From Candidatus Lambdaproteobacteria bacterium RIFOXYD2_FULL_56_26 (GTDB taxonomy: Bacteria > SAR324 > XYD2-FULL-50-16), in NCBI GenBank assembly GCA_001783715.1, contig MFNF01000018.1, positions 1 to 37,277 of the forward strand: 37,277 nucleotides of DNA. The letters are read 5' to 3'. Positions 19,405 through 27,693 of the stretch are shown in pieces. The notes under the pieces were generated by a model. The model did not search any database. It was not told the DNA's origin and was given only the letters and a program-made list of their open reading frames with translations. Each line of letters starts with the position of its first letter. Positions within the stretch are counted from its first letter, which is position 1. The position numbers and the translations under genes are program-made.

Positions 19405-19473
19405 GTCCCCTTCGGGGGGCCTCTCGGGCCACCACCCGGTTCTCACCACAACTATTTTGAGCAGGTACAAGCT

Positions 19474-19902
19474 ATGTTGGTAGCCAAGGAAGGGGATAAG
19501 GTCAAGGTTCATTACAAGGGCTTCCTGGAAGACGGGGAACTCTTTGACAGCTCCGAAGGCCAGGAGCCCCTGGAGTTTGTTTTGGGCGAAATGATGGTGA
19601 TCAAGGGCTTTGACCAAGGGGTGATCGGAATGAAGATCGGCCAGTCCAAACGGCTGACCATTCCTCCCCACGAAGCCTACGGCACTAGGAACGAACAGAT
19701 GGTTGGCAAGGTCGAGCGAGCCCAGCTGCCTACCGATGAGGCCCCCGAAATCGGCACCATCTACAACCTCAACACCCCCGAAGGCCCCTTCCCGGTCCGG
19801 GTGATCGAAATGGACGAAACCTCGGTCACCCTAGACGGCAACCACCCTTTGGCCGAACAAACCTTGATCTTCGACATTGAGCTGTTGGGAATCGGCGAAT
19901 AA
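19474..19902 (+). CDS. slyD: FKBP-type peptidyl-prolyl isomerase, SlyD-like
   Basis: A 142-residue cytoplasmic proline isomerase and chaperone. The FKBP core is split as in SlyD: GDKVKVHYKGFLEDGELFDS and FVLGEMMVIKGFDQGVIGMK form the active-site half. An inserted-in-flap domain (~70-125, starting at PPHEAYGTRNEQMVGKVER) follows. The C-terminus returns to the FKBP strand LIFDIELLGIGE. The histidine-rich metal-binding tail of E. coli SlyD is absent, as in many shorter SlyD proteins. The frame is open about 260 bp further upstream, but that part is proline/arginine-rich and non-conserved, so I start at the ATG at 19474, where the domain begins. A strong terminator follows. Confidence 0.9.
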   Translation: MLVAKEGDKVKVHYKGFLEDGELFDSSEGQEPLEFVLGEMMVIKGFDQGVIGMKIGQSKRLTIPPHEAYGTRNEQMVGKVERAQLPTDEAPEIGTIYNLNTPEGPFPVRVIEMDETSVTLDGNHPLAEQTLIFDIELLGIGE

Positions 19903-19960
19903 AGCCCTCCGCTCGTAAGGTCCAACCCGTACGGCTCCAGGCACTCCAGCCCCCAAAAAC

Positions 19961-20001
19961 AAAAAGCCCCGGCGGAACCACTCCACCGGGGCTTTTTTTT
20001 T
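19961..20001. terminator. bidirectional terminator
   Basis: AAAAGCCCCGG (19962-19972) pairs perfectly with CCGGGGCTTTT (19986-19996), with a 13-nt loop. T-runs follow on both strands: TTTTTTTTT on plus, and TTTTTGTTTTT on minus. It lies between the convergent slyD-like gene and the TPR gene and should stop both. Confidence 0.93.
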
Positions 20002-20037
20002 GTCCAATTTTAGGCCCCGCCGCCGGGACCGTCGGGG

Positions 20038-22920
20038 CTATTTCCCGTTCGCATCGGGGGTGCGGTTGAGGTATTGGTCAAAGTTGAGGTCATTGATCAT
20101 CGCTTTACGGGCCTCGATGGCCAAGGGACCCCAGAGTGCGTCCGGCTGGTCTTTGGCTCGCTTTTCCAGGTCCTCAAAGATCTTCAGCGCCTTGTCCTTC
20201 TGGTTGTACCGGATATAGATCTGCCCCTTCTGGTACTGGGCCCAGGGGGTTTTGGCCGAGCTGGGGAAGTATTTGATCGCTTGGTCAAACATGTCCATCG
20301 CTTCGGGCATCTGGTTGAGTTCGTAGTAGAGGTTGCCCAGGATAAAGTTGGTGTCCAAGATATAGGTGGCCACGTCCTTGTCCTGCAAGGGATGCTCATA
20401 GGTGGAAAGAGCGGTCTTGTAGGATTTGATGGCGTTGTCGTACTGGCCGATCCCCTGGTAAACGTTGCCCAAGGCAAACCAGCAGGCCGGGATGATCTCC
20501 CGTTCCAAGGGGTCTTCCGACTCCTGGTAGTCCCGGATGGTTTGGTTGTATATCCGTATCGCCCGGTCCACCCGGTCAAACTTGTGGACCTTGTAATAGG
20601 CATCGCCCAGCGCCTTTTTCACCTCGGGGGTGTAGGTGTGGTTTGGGTATTTGACGATAAAGTCCCCATAGGTTTTTTGTGCTTCATCGGCCATCCCTTT
20701 GGCTTCCAAAATCTGGCCTTTGGAGTACATCACCAGACTGGCCAAGGGATCGTTGGGGTCTTTGAGGATCAGGTCCATGATCTGAAGGCCTTTTTCCTGC
20801 AACCCCAGGCGGTAGTAGGAGTCGGCAATCAAAAACAGCGGTGCCCGCTCCAAGATCGGCTCCACCCGGATCTTGAATTCGTCGTTTTTCCCGAAACAAG
20901 CGCTTTCGGTAGGCCTCAGGTAATACTTACGTTCGTATTGCTCAAAAACCCCCAGTGCGTCCAGGTACCTTGCCCTTTGGTAGTAGTCGGTCACATAGTC
21001 GGTGATGGTGTCCAGGATCCGGTCATGGATGATCCGGTTCTTGACGTACAGGTTCTCGGGGAACTTGGCGCAAAACTCCTCCAACTTGACCACTGCTTCG
21101 GGGTACTTATGGAAGAGCGCCAAGGTCAGGCCACGGCGCAACATCGCCTCTTCCACCTGGTCGCTCAAGGGGTGTTTGGTAATGATAAAGTTGTAGGCCT
21201 CCAAAGCCTCCTGGAAAGGCTTGGGCTCCGGCATTTCGGCTTTGAGGTTGGCAATACGCATCTTGCCAATCAGCAACAACTCTTTGCTGTATTTGACGAT
21301 CGCCTTCTCGTAGGCCCTGATTGCGTCTTCGGGTTTGTCCTCGGCCCGCAGGAAGTCACCGATCCTGATGGCCACCAGATTGGAAAAGGTCTCGTTGGGG
21401 AACAGGTCAATCAACTGTTCGTAGATCGCCCGAGCGGTATGGTAGTCCTGGTTCTCGAAGTAGGCCTCGCCCATGTGGAACATCAGTTCCGCATCCTGCT
21501 TCATGTAGGCTCCGTTGAGGCTCCAGGCCCGGTCGAAGTTCTTTTTGGCATCCTTGTAGTGTTTGAGCTGGAATTCCGCTTCCCCGATCTTGTAGTAGGC
21601 GACCGGAACCTGCGGAGCGGTGGCGTTTTCCCGGATAAACTTGTTGAGGGTCTCGATCGCCTTGTCGTACCGGAACATCCCCAGGTGGATCAGACCTTGG
21701 TTGAACAAACTGTCGGCGGAAAAGGCGGAGTCCGAATAATACTGGAGGATGATCTCAAACTGGGTGTAGGCATCGGAGTAAAGTTTTTTGGTCATATAGA
21801 CCCGGCCCATGTTGTAATAGGCCCTGGGGATGTCTTCGTAGCCCTTTTCCGCCACCAAGGCAGCGTTGACCGCCGCCCGGTATTCCTGGACCACAAATTC
21901 GTGGTCCATCTTGTCCCCTTTGGTGGCCTCCAACTGGTAGTAGGAATCGGCACTCCGAAAGGCGGCCCGGACCCCGACTTCGGTTTGGGGGGCAAAGTTG
22001 TACAGGTTCTTAAAATCCAAACCGGCGGTTTGGAACTTGCCCAACCGAAACTCCCGTTCCGCTTCATCCAGCTTCTTGTTGATGAAGTCTTCCTTGGCCT
22101 TGTCCAGGCCGGTGCGGCCGTCCACCTCCACCTGTTCTTGGGTACTCAAAATCGGCTGTTCGGTGATCTTTTTTTCCTTGTCCTCGGTCAATTCCAAGAT
22201 CACCCGGTCCGGCCGGGTTAGGGTCTTTTTGGCGATTTTGAGCACATAGGTCTTGGGATTGATCACCATCAACAGGTACTTGCCCCGGTTTTCCACCTGG
22301 ATTCCCGCCAACATCTCGGTCGGAGCACCGGGGATGATCAACCCGTCGGTCACCCGAGCCCCGATGACCCGAATCTTGACCTTACTGCCCGGCGTGGTGT
22401 TGTCCCTGATGATGTCGTACTGGGCCGGTTTGTCGAAGGTCAGGATCAAGGTTTCCTTGTCCTTGGCCAACTCTCGCAGCATGTCCACCAGCTCGGCCCC
22501 TTCGTAGGCCTCTTTGGCCTTGACCGGCTTGTCGAACTGGATCTTGATCAGGTGGGAGCCTTTGGGCTGGGGCAGCAGTTTGTAGGTCAGGTCGTCGTAC
22601 TTGGTACGGACCTTGGCCCAATATTCGTCCTGGTCCACTTTTTCAAGTTGCACCCCGGCGATCAGGGGGTTGCGGAAGACCAAAAGATCCCCGATCTCTC
22701 CCAACTTGATGTTGCGGAATTTGATGATAAAGACCTTGGACTTGAGGTTTTCGACCAACTCAAAGTCCGGTGGGTCGAAGGTCTCGAAGGTCAAGACGGT
22801 GCGGTAGTCCCCTTCCTGGGTGGGGGTGATCCGGTCCAAATAGTTGACCTGAGCCCAAGCCCAACGGGGGATTAGCGCAAAAACAAAAAAGAAAAAGAGG
22901 TACGTTACAAGTCTGGACAT
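20038..22920 (-). CDS. Large periplasmic TPR-repeat protein with AMIN-like N-terminus
   Basis: A 960-residue exported protein. The signal peptide MSRLVTYLFFFFVFALIPRW ends near AWAQ. Residues ~30-270 are beta-rich, with alternating segments such as DPPDFELVENLKSKVFIIKF and YDIIRDNTTPGSKVKIRVIG. This is like AMIN-type domains that bind peptidoglycan or envelope partners. From ~300 to ~950 come about fourteen tetratricopeptide-like repeats; clear ones include AYYNMGRVYMTKKLYSDAYT and AYYKIGEAEFQLKHYKDAKK. I start at 22920 because AAGGGCAGG precedes that ATG and the signal peptide begins there; an ATG seven codons upstream lacks a ribosome site. It follows the bactofilin gene by 56 bp and ends at the bidirectional terminator. 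It is probably a scaffold for envelope assembly, division or motility. Confidence 0.82.
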   Translation of the reverse strand: MSRLVTYLFFFFVFALIPRWAWAQVNYLDRITPTQEGDYRTVLTFETFDPPDFELVENLKSKVFIIKFRNIKLGEIGDLLVFRNPLIAGVQLEKVDQDEYWAKVRTKYDDLTYKLLPQPKGSHLIKIQFDKPVKAKEAYEGAELVDMLRELAKDKETLILTFDKPAQYDIIRDNTTPGSKVKIRVIGARVTDGLIIPGAPTEMLAGIQVENRGKYLLMVINPKTYVLKIAKKTLTRPDRVILELTEDKEKKITEQPILSTQEQVEVDGRTGLDKAKEDFINKKLDEAEREFRLGKFQTAGLDFKNLYNFAPQTEVGVRAAFRSADSYYQLEATKGDKMDHEFVVQEYRAAVNAALVAEKGYEDIPRAYYNMGRVYMTKKLYSDAYTQFEIILQYYSDSAFSADSLFNQGLIHLGMFRYDKAIETLNKFIRENATAPQVPVAYYKIGEAEFQLKHYKDAKKNFDRAWSLNGAYMKQDAELMFHMGEAYFENQDYHTARAIYEQLIDLFPNETFSNLVAIRIGDFLRAEDKPEDAIRAYEKAIVKYSKELLLIGKMRIANLKAEMPEPKPFQEALEAYNFIITKHPLSDQVEEAMLRRGLTLALFHKYPEAVVKLEEFCAKFPENLYVKNRIIHDRILDTITDYVTDYYQRARYLDALGVFEQYERKYYLRPTESACFGKNDEFKIRVEPILERAPLFLIADSYYRLGLQEKGLQIMDLILKDPNDPLASLVMYSKGQILEAKGMADEAQKTYGDFIVKYPNHTYTPEVKKALGDAYYKVHKFDRVDRAIRIYNQTIRDYQESEDPLEREIIPACWFALGNVYQGIGQYDNAIKSYKTALSTYEHPLQDKDVATYILDTNFILGNLYYELNQMPEAMDMFDQAIKYFPSSAKTPWAQYQKGQIYIRYNQKDKALKIFEDLEKRAKDQPDALWGPLAIEARKAMINDLNFDQYLNRTPDANGK

Positions 22921-22976
22921 CCTGCCCTTTGATCGGTGCATGGGGCTAGGAAAGCAAAAGTCTTGCCCAAACGGCT

Positions 22977-23444
22977 TTATTGGCCAGGGGCAAGCTCGTA
23001 GATTGATTTCTGCTGGTGAATCGCATAAAAGCCTTCAAGCTTGAAGGCTTGTTTGTCTTCAAAGCTCCAACCTCGGATCATGATACATTCCCCTTGGAAC
23101 AAAGCGCCGTCTTCGATCGAAAAATCGCTGGAATAAACCAACCCTTCGATCCGCCCCGGAGCAAGCAGTTCCAGCCGCTCGACCGCCTTGATGTTGCCGC
23201 ACAGGCTGCCCGAGACGATCACTTCGTCGGCGACAATGTTAGCCTCTACCCTGGCATCGGCGGTGATGATCACCTTCGAGGGCTTGCCGCCCCGACAGAG
23301 GATCTCACCCAAAACCACACCATCGATCCGCAAGGTCCCTTCAAACCGAATCCGGCCCTCAAAATGGCTGCCTGCACCCAAGAGCCCGGAAATGGGGGTC
23401 TCTTTGGTTGGTTGGGGCAGCAGGTTTTTGGGTTTGAGGATCAC
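22977..23444 (-). CDS. Bactofilin (polymer-forming cytoskeletal protein)
   Basis: A 155-residue bactofilin. The central domain is a right-handed beta-helix built from short repeats: SHFEGRIRFEGTLRIDGVVL, then GEILCRGGKPSKVIITADAR, VEANIVADEVIVSGSLCGNI and ERLELLAPGRIEGLVYSSDF. Such proteins polymerise without nucleotides and anchor envelope enzymes at set places, for example stalks, curved walls and chromosome scaffolds. The N-terminus has the usual short disordered tail. The start is GTG at 23444, with GGAG nine bases upstream overlapping the end of the preceding gene. Unlike many bactofilin loci there is no M23 peptidase neighbour; the preceding gene is a membrane coiled-coil protein instead, and the following gene is a TPR protein. 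Confidence 0.92.
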   Translation of the reverse strand: MILKPKNLLPQPTKETPISGLLGAGSHFEGRIRFEGTLRIDGVVLGEILCRGGKPSKVIITADARVEANIVADEVIVSGSLCGNIKAVERLELLAPGRIEGLVYSSDFSIEDGALFQGECIMIRGWSFEDKQAFKLEGFYAIHQQKSIYELAPGQ

Positions 23445-23451
23445 AGGCTGG

Positions 23452-24225
23452 TTACTCCAAGAAGATGGCCTTGCTGAGGCTATGGGAGGTACGGGTCAAC
23501 AGGGTGCCTTTGTAGGAATAAACGAACACCATGGCATCCGTATAGTACTCGTCTGCTTCTTTGAGCGCAAGGCTCATGAGGATCTCACGTTTGGCCCCAC
23601 GGTTTTGGATAAAATACTGTTTCCCCTGCTTAAAGGCAATGGGGAAGCCGTTGTCCCCCAAGGCCCCGCCGGTGACCGATTTGAAACTGGTCGGTTTGGC
23701 ATCCGAATTGATCAGGCTGATGCAGACATAGCCGCCGATCGGTTGGTCCGGGTTGCTCCGGTTGACCAGGGAGACGTTGAGGTGGAGCTGGTCGCCCCGC
23801 ACTTCGGCGTTCAGGTCGGTCACTTCCAGGGCGATCCCTTCTTGCAGCTCTTCTACGCTGAGGCTACCCTTGGCTTCGTCCCACAGGTTCCCGGTGTCCA
23901 AGGTTTTCTGCTCCAGCAGACTGTCCTTGTAGAGTCCCCTGCCGGTGCTTTGTTGGCCCAAGGAAAAATACTTTTGGTCCATCAAGGCCACCTGTTTGGA
24001 CAGCTCGGTCAGCTTGTCCTTGGCTGCGGCCAATTCGTTGCGGACCTTGTGGTTTTGGGTGCGGATGACCAGATAATCCAAGGCGGCAAACAGCAGAAAC
24101 CCCGCCACCACCGCCGCCAAAAAGGCAAACAGGGCCACCTTGCGCTTTTCGATGGTAAAAGAAAGCGGTACTCCGAAGTTGCGCACCACCGTAATGGTGT
24201 AGATCTCTTTTTTGTCCCGATCCAT
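23452..24225 (-). CDS. Single-pass membrane coiled-coil protein next to bactofilin
   Basis: A 257-residue protein. A ~28-residue cytoplasmic tail (MDRDKKEIYTITVVRNFGVP) precedes one membrane helix (KVALFAFLAAVVAGFLLFAA). A periplasmic coiled coil (~55-90, NELAAAKDKLTELSKQVALM) and a beta-rich C-terminal domain (~115-250) containing LHLNVSLVNRSNPDQPIGGY and FVYSYKGTLLTRTSHSL follow. From memory this architecture resembles DUF6776-type proteins that sit next to bactofilin genes in some gammaproteobacteria; I could not check this. There is no LytM catalytic motif. It begins 1 bp after the pheT stop and is followed 7 bp later by bactofilin, so the three are probably translated together. It may tether bactofilin polymers to the inner membrane. 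That role is inference. Confidence 0.78.
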   Translation of the reverse strand: MDRDKKEIYTITVVRNFGVPLSFTIEKRKVALFAFLAAVVAGFLLFAALDYLVIRTQNHKVRNELAAAKDKLTELSKQVALMDQKYFSLGQQSTGRGLYKDSLLEQKTLDTGNLWDEAKGSLSVEELQEGIALEVTDLNAEVRGDQLHLNVSLVNRSNPDQPIGGYVCISLINSDAKPTSFKSVTGGALGDNGFPIAFKQGKQYFIQNRGAKREILMSLALKEADEYYTDAMVFVYSYKGTLLTRTSHSLSKAIFLE

Positions 24226-24226
24226 C

Positions 24227-26635
24227 TTACCTCAGTTGGTACCCTTTTTTGGCCAAGCTTTCGATCAGCTCGGTTTGTAGGTCTTTGGTTTCTTCCGGGG
24301 TCAAGGTCGAGTCCTTGGACCGGAAGGTGACAGTTACCGACAGGCTCTTTTTCTCCCCCAAGGATTCGGCGCAATACACATCCAGGAACCGGACCGACTC
24401 CACTTTGCCAGAAAAGGCCAGAATCTCTCTTTTGAGGGTCAGGTAAGGCAACCGCTGGTCCACCAGGAGCGAGAGGTCCAAAAAGACCGCCGGGAACTTG
24501 GAGGGTGCTTCGTACCGGTATTCTGCCAAAGGAGCGGTAAAAAGGGCATCAAAATCCAGTTCCGCAAAGACCACTTGGTCCTTCAGCTCAAACTGGCGCA
24601 TGGCCGCCGGGGTCAGGGCGAAGATCCGTCCCAAGGCCAAGAACTGCCCTTTTTTGCCTTCCAAGACGATCTCGGCGGCAATCCCCGGATGCATGTAGGG
24701 CTGGGGCGGACTGGAGAGAGGCAAAAATTGCAGCTCTTTGGCCTGGAGGTGGCTCAACAGGGCGATCAAGTCCGCCTTGAGGCGGTAAAAGGCGGCCCCC
24801 AGGTTCTTGGGCTCCAGGGGGGTGGATAAGGCGGTCACCAACCGGTAGGGCTCCACCGGTTCCGTCCCGGTCCCCATGCCATACACCCGGCTGATTTCAA
24901 AGAGCTTGAAGGCGGGGGAAAGCTTCTGGTTCTCATGGACCCGTTGGACCAGATGGGGCAGCAAGCTGGTGCGCATCCGGTCCTGGTGGTCCACCACCGG
25001 ATTGACCAGGACCAGCCGGGGGTCCTGGATCAGCCCAAAGGCGGCCTCGGTTTTTTGGTCGGTCAGGGGGTAGGAATAGATTTCATGGAACCCCAGGGCG
25101 GCCAAAGCTTTTTTGGTGCGGTTTTCCACCTGCCGGTGCCGGTTGAATTTTGGCTGGCTGACCGGGAACAGGGGGGCCTGGGGGGCAATCTTGGAAAGCC
25201 CATAGATCCGGCCCACTTCTTCGGCGATGTCTTCAGGGATGGAGATGTCCTTGGTCCGCCGGTGGCCGGGGACTTCGATCACGATTTGTTGGCCCTGTTC
25301 GGTGACTTCAAATTCCAACCGGTGCAAGATGCCCTTGATCTCTTCGGGACCGATGTCGGTGCCCAAGAGGCCGTTGATAAACTGGTAGCTGGTGTTCACC
25401 TGTACCGCCGGAATCTTGGCCCCCAACAGGTCACACAAACTGCCCTCCAACTTGAGGCCGGGGCAGGTGGCCCGCAACAGTTCCAAGGCTCGCCAAAGGG
25501 CCAGTTCGGTGGTGGCCGGATCCAGAGCTTTTTCAAACCTTTGGCTGGCATCGGTGCGCAGGCCGATTTTGGCGGCAGTTTTGCGGACCGAAACCGGGTT
25601 CCAGTTGGCGGCTTCCAAAAAGCAGCGAGTGGTGCCGGTGCCTTCGATCCCCGAATGCAAACCGCCGATCACCCCGGCCACGACACTAGGGCCGTCGCCG
25701 TCGGCGAGGGTCAGGTCGTCGGGGCTCAGTTCCACTTCCTTGCCGTACAAGGTCAGCACCTTCTCTCCCGGCTTGGCCCGGCGGATCACCAGCCGGTGGC
25801 CGGAGATTTTCTCCCCGTCGAAGGCGTGCATCGGTTGGCCCAGTTCCAACATCACATAGTTGGTCACATCCACCAGATTGTTGATCGGACGCAGCCCCAC
25901 CCGCCGCAGCCGGTAGCGCATTGCCGCCGGGCTCGGCTGGACATGAAGGCCCACGACCATTTGGCCCGAATAACGGGGGACCAGTTCCGGGACCTCGCAG
26001 GTCACGGCGATGGGGCAAGGCCCGGTGCCCAAGGTAGGCTTGAGGGCCGGGTAGGGTTTGAGCGGCTTTTGGTAGATCGCCCCCAATTCTCGGGCAAAAC
26101 CATAGTGGCCCCAAAGGTCGGGCCGGTGGGTGACTGATTTGTTGTCGATCTCCAAAACCCAGTCCACTTGGTCGGGGTACAGTTGGGCCAAAGGAGTGCC
26201 GGGCTGGGTCTCCTGGGGCAGGAGGAACAGCCCTTCATGGTCTTCGGAAAAACCCAGTTCGTCTTCGGCGCACAACATGCCCAGAGATTCGATCCCTCGG
26301 ATCTTCGCTTTTTTGATCACAAAACCCCCAGGCAGCTCCACCCCCAGTCCGGCGTAGGCCACCTTGTCCCCAACGGCAAAGTTGCTCGCTCCGCAGACCA
26401 CTTCAATGGGGCTTGGGGCACCGTAGTCCAGGGTGACCAACCGGAGCTTGTCGGCATCCGGGTGGGGTTTGAAAGTGAGGACCTGGGCGGCGACCACCGA
26501 CTTGAGGTGTTCGCCGATCACCTCGACCCCTTCCACCTCACAAACCGAAAGGGTCAGGGTGCGGGAAAACTCCGCCGGGGTTAGGGTGACGGGCAGTTCC
26601 ACAAACTCTTGCAGCCAATTTCTGGAAATCTTCAT
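24227..26635 (-). CDS. pheT: Phenylalanine-tRNA ligase beta subunit
   Basis: The 802-residue beta chain of the alpha2-beta2 enzyme that charges tRNA-Phe. In order: N-terminal B1 segment (MKISRNWLQEFVELPVTLTP); EMAP-like tRNA-binding domain (~40-150, VLTFKPHPDADKLRLVTLD and GIESLGMLCAEDELGFS); B3/B4 editing domain (~210-385, with NLVDVTNYVMLELGQPMHAF); B5 (~405-475); the catalytic-like core; and the C-terminal FDX-ACB anticodon domain (~708-802, SKFPAVFLDLSLLVDQRLPY). Length is normal (~790-800). It starts 4 bp after the pheS stop. The membrane coiled-coil gene follows after 1 bp, so pheT is in one transcript with the bactofilin group. Confidence 0.97.
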   Translation of the reverse strand: MKISRNWLQEFVELPVTLTPAEFSRTLTLSVCEVEGVEVIGEHLKSVVAAQVLTFKPHPDADKLRLVTLDYGAPSPIEVVCGASNFAVGDKVAYAGLGVELPGGFVIKKAKIRGIESLGMLCAEDELGFSEDHEGLFLLPQETQPGTPLAQLYPDQVDWVLEIDNKSVTHRPDLWGHYGFARELGAIYQKPLKPYPALKPTLGTGPCPIAVTCEVPELVPRYSGQMVVGLHVQPSPAAMRYRLRRVGLRPINNLVDVTNYVMLELGQPMHAFDGEKISGHRLVIRRAKPGEKVLTLYGKEVELSPDDLTLADGDGPSVVAGVIGGLHSGIEGTGTTRCFLEAANWNPVSVRKTAAKIGLRTDASQRFEKALDPATTELALWRALELLRATCPGLKLEGSLCDLLGAKIPAVQVNTSYQFINGLLGTDIGPEEIKGILHRLEFEVTEQGQQIVIEVPGHRRTKDISIPEDIAEEVGRIYGLSKIAPQAPLFPVSQPKFNRHRQVENRTKKALAALGFHEIYSYPLTDQKTEAAFGLIQDPRLVLVNPVVDHQDRMRTSLLPHLVQRVHENQKLSPAFKLFEISRVYGMGTGTEPVEPYRLVTALSTPLEPKNLGAAFYRLKADLIALLSHLQAKELQFLPLSSPPQPYMHPGIAAEIVLEGKKGQFLALGRIFALTPAAMRQFELKDQVVFAELDFDALFTAPLAEYRYEAPSKFPAVFLDLSLLVDQRLPYLTLKREILAFSGKVESVRFLDVYCAESLGEKKSLSVTVTFRSKDSTLTPEETKDLQTELIESLAKKGYQLR

Positions 26636-26639
26636 GGTT

Positions 26640-27686
26640 TTAGTACACTTGGTATTGGCTGGCCGTGGAAAAACGGCGGTTGAAGCTCAGGTCCCCATTG
26701 TGCAGGTGCCGGATGTCGTTGATTTGGTAGCGCTGCATGGCTAGACGGTCGGTGCCCATGCCAAAGGCGAAGCCGGAATAAACGGTTGGGTCGATGCCGC
26801 CCGCCTTGAGGACATTGGGGTGGACCATACCACAACCCAAAAGCTCCACCCAGCCCAATTTCTTGCAGGCCGCACAGCCCTTGCCGCCGCACAGCAGGCA
26901 GGCAATCTCCAGCTCGTAGCCCGGCTCGACAAAAGGGAAGTACCCAGGCCGCAACCGGACCTCCACTTCCTTTTCAAACATCTCCGAAAGCATCACCTTC
27001 ATGGTGTGGATCAGGTGGCCCACGTTGATGCCCTTGTCGATCATCATCCCTTCGATTTGGTGGAAACAGGCCTCGTGGCTGGCATCAAGCCGTTCGCACC
27101 GGAAGACCTTGCCGGTCCCGACCATCCGAATCGGCGGTTTGAGCCGTTCCATGCCCCTGATCTGGATCGGACTGGTTTGGGTCCTTAGCAGCCGCCCCCC
27201 TTGGGTGAAGAAGGTGTCGTGCATGTCCCGGGCCGGGTGGTGTGGGTCGAAGTTGAGGGCCTCGAAGTTGTAGTAGTCGGTCTCCACATGGGGGCCGTCG
27301 AGGATCAAAAAGCCCATGGCCTCAAAGATCTCTTCAAGCCTCTGGTGGACCAGGGTGATCGGGTGCAGGCTGCCTGCTTCCTGGCCCTGTGGGTTCAGGG
27401 TCACGTCAATCCAGCTGGAAGCCAAGGCGGCCTGTTCTTCCTGGGCTACCAGTCTGGCTTCGGCGTTGGCGATTTCTTGGGTCAGGGATTGTTTTAATTC
27501 GTTGATCCCCTTGCCGACCTGGGCCTTTTCTTCGCCGCTTAGGTCTTTGAGGCCCACCAGCAGGGCTTGGATCTCGCCTTTTTTGCCCAGAAACCTGACC
27601 TTGACCGCTTCCAGTTCCTTGGTATGGGTCGCTTGGGACAGGGCCTCCTGGAAGGCTGCGGCAATGGGGGCTAACTTGTCGGTCAT
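26640..27686 (-). CDS. pheS: Phenylalanine-tRNA ligase alpha subunit
   Basis: The 348-residue catalytic alpha chain. The N-terminal coiled coil (~1-100, with VRFLGKKGEIQALLVGLKDL) binds tRNA. Class II motifs follow: the HPITLVHQRLEEIFEAMGF region, motif 2 near TGKVFRCERLDASHEACFHQ, and motif 3 GFAFGMGTDRLAMQRYQIND. The phenylalanine pocket segment GHLIHTMKVMLSEMFEKEVE is also intact. A CLLCGGKGCAACKKLGW insert typical of bacterial PheS is present. The ATG at 27686 fits the family N-terminus (MTDKLAPIAAAF); the frame is open further upstream only through the end of gatA. No clear Shine-Dalgarno is seen, so coupling to gatA, 7 bp upstream, is likely. Confidence 0.97.
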   Translation of the reverse strand: MTDKLAPIAAAFQEALSQATHTKELEAVKVRFLGKKGEIQALLVGLKDLSGEEKAQVGKGINELKQSLTQEIANAEARLVAQEEQAALASSWIDVTLNPQGQEAGSLHPITLVHQRLEEIFEAMGFLILDGPHVETDYYNFEALNFDPHHPARDMHDTFFTQGGRLLRTQTSPIQIRGMERLKPPIRMVGTGKVFRCERLDASHEACFHQIEGMMIDKGINVGHLIHTMKVMLSEMFEKEVEVRLRPGYFPFVEPGYELEIACLLCGGKGCAACKKLGWVELLGCGMVHPNVLKAGGIDPTVYSGFAFGMGTDRLAMQRYQINDIRHLHNGDLSFNRRFSTASQYQVY

Positions 27687-27693
27687 GTTTGGT

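Noticed and set aside
19210-19473. In-frame upstream extension of the SlyD-like gene
   Set aside because: It is Pro/Arg-rich, overlaps the end of the DUF3334 gene and precedes the natural FKBP start; no conserved features.
20074-22221. A 715-codon open frame on the plus strand
   Set aside because: It is opposite the TPR gene and results from its codon bias; its translation is Val/Gly/Phe/Gln-rich without domains.
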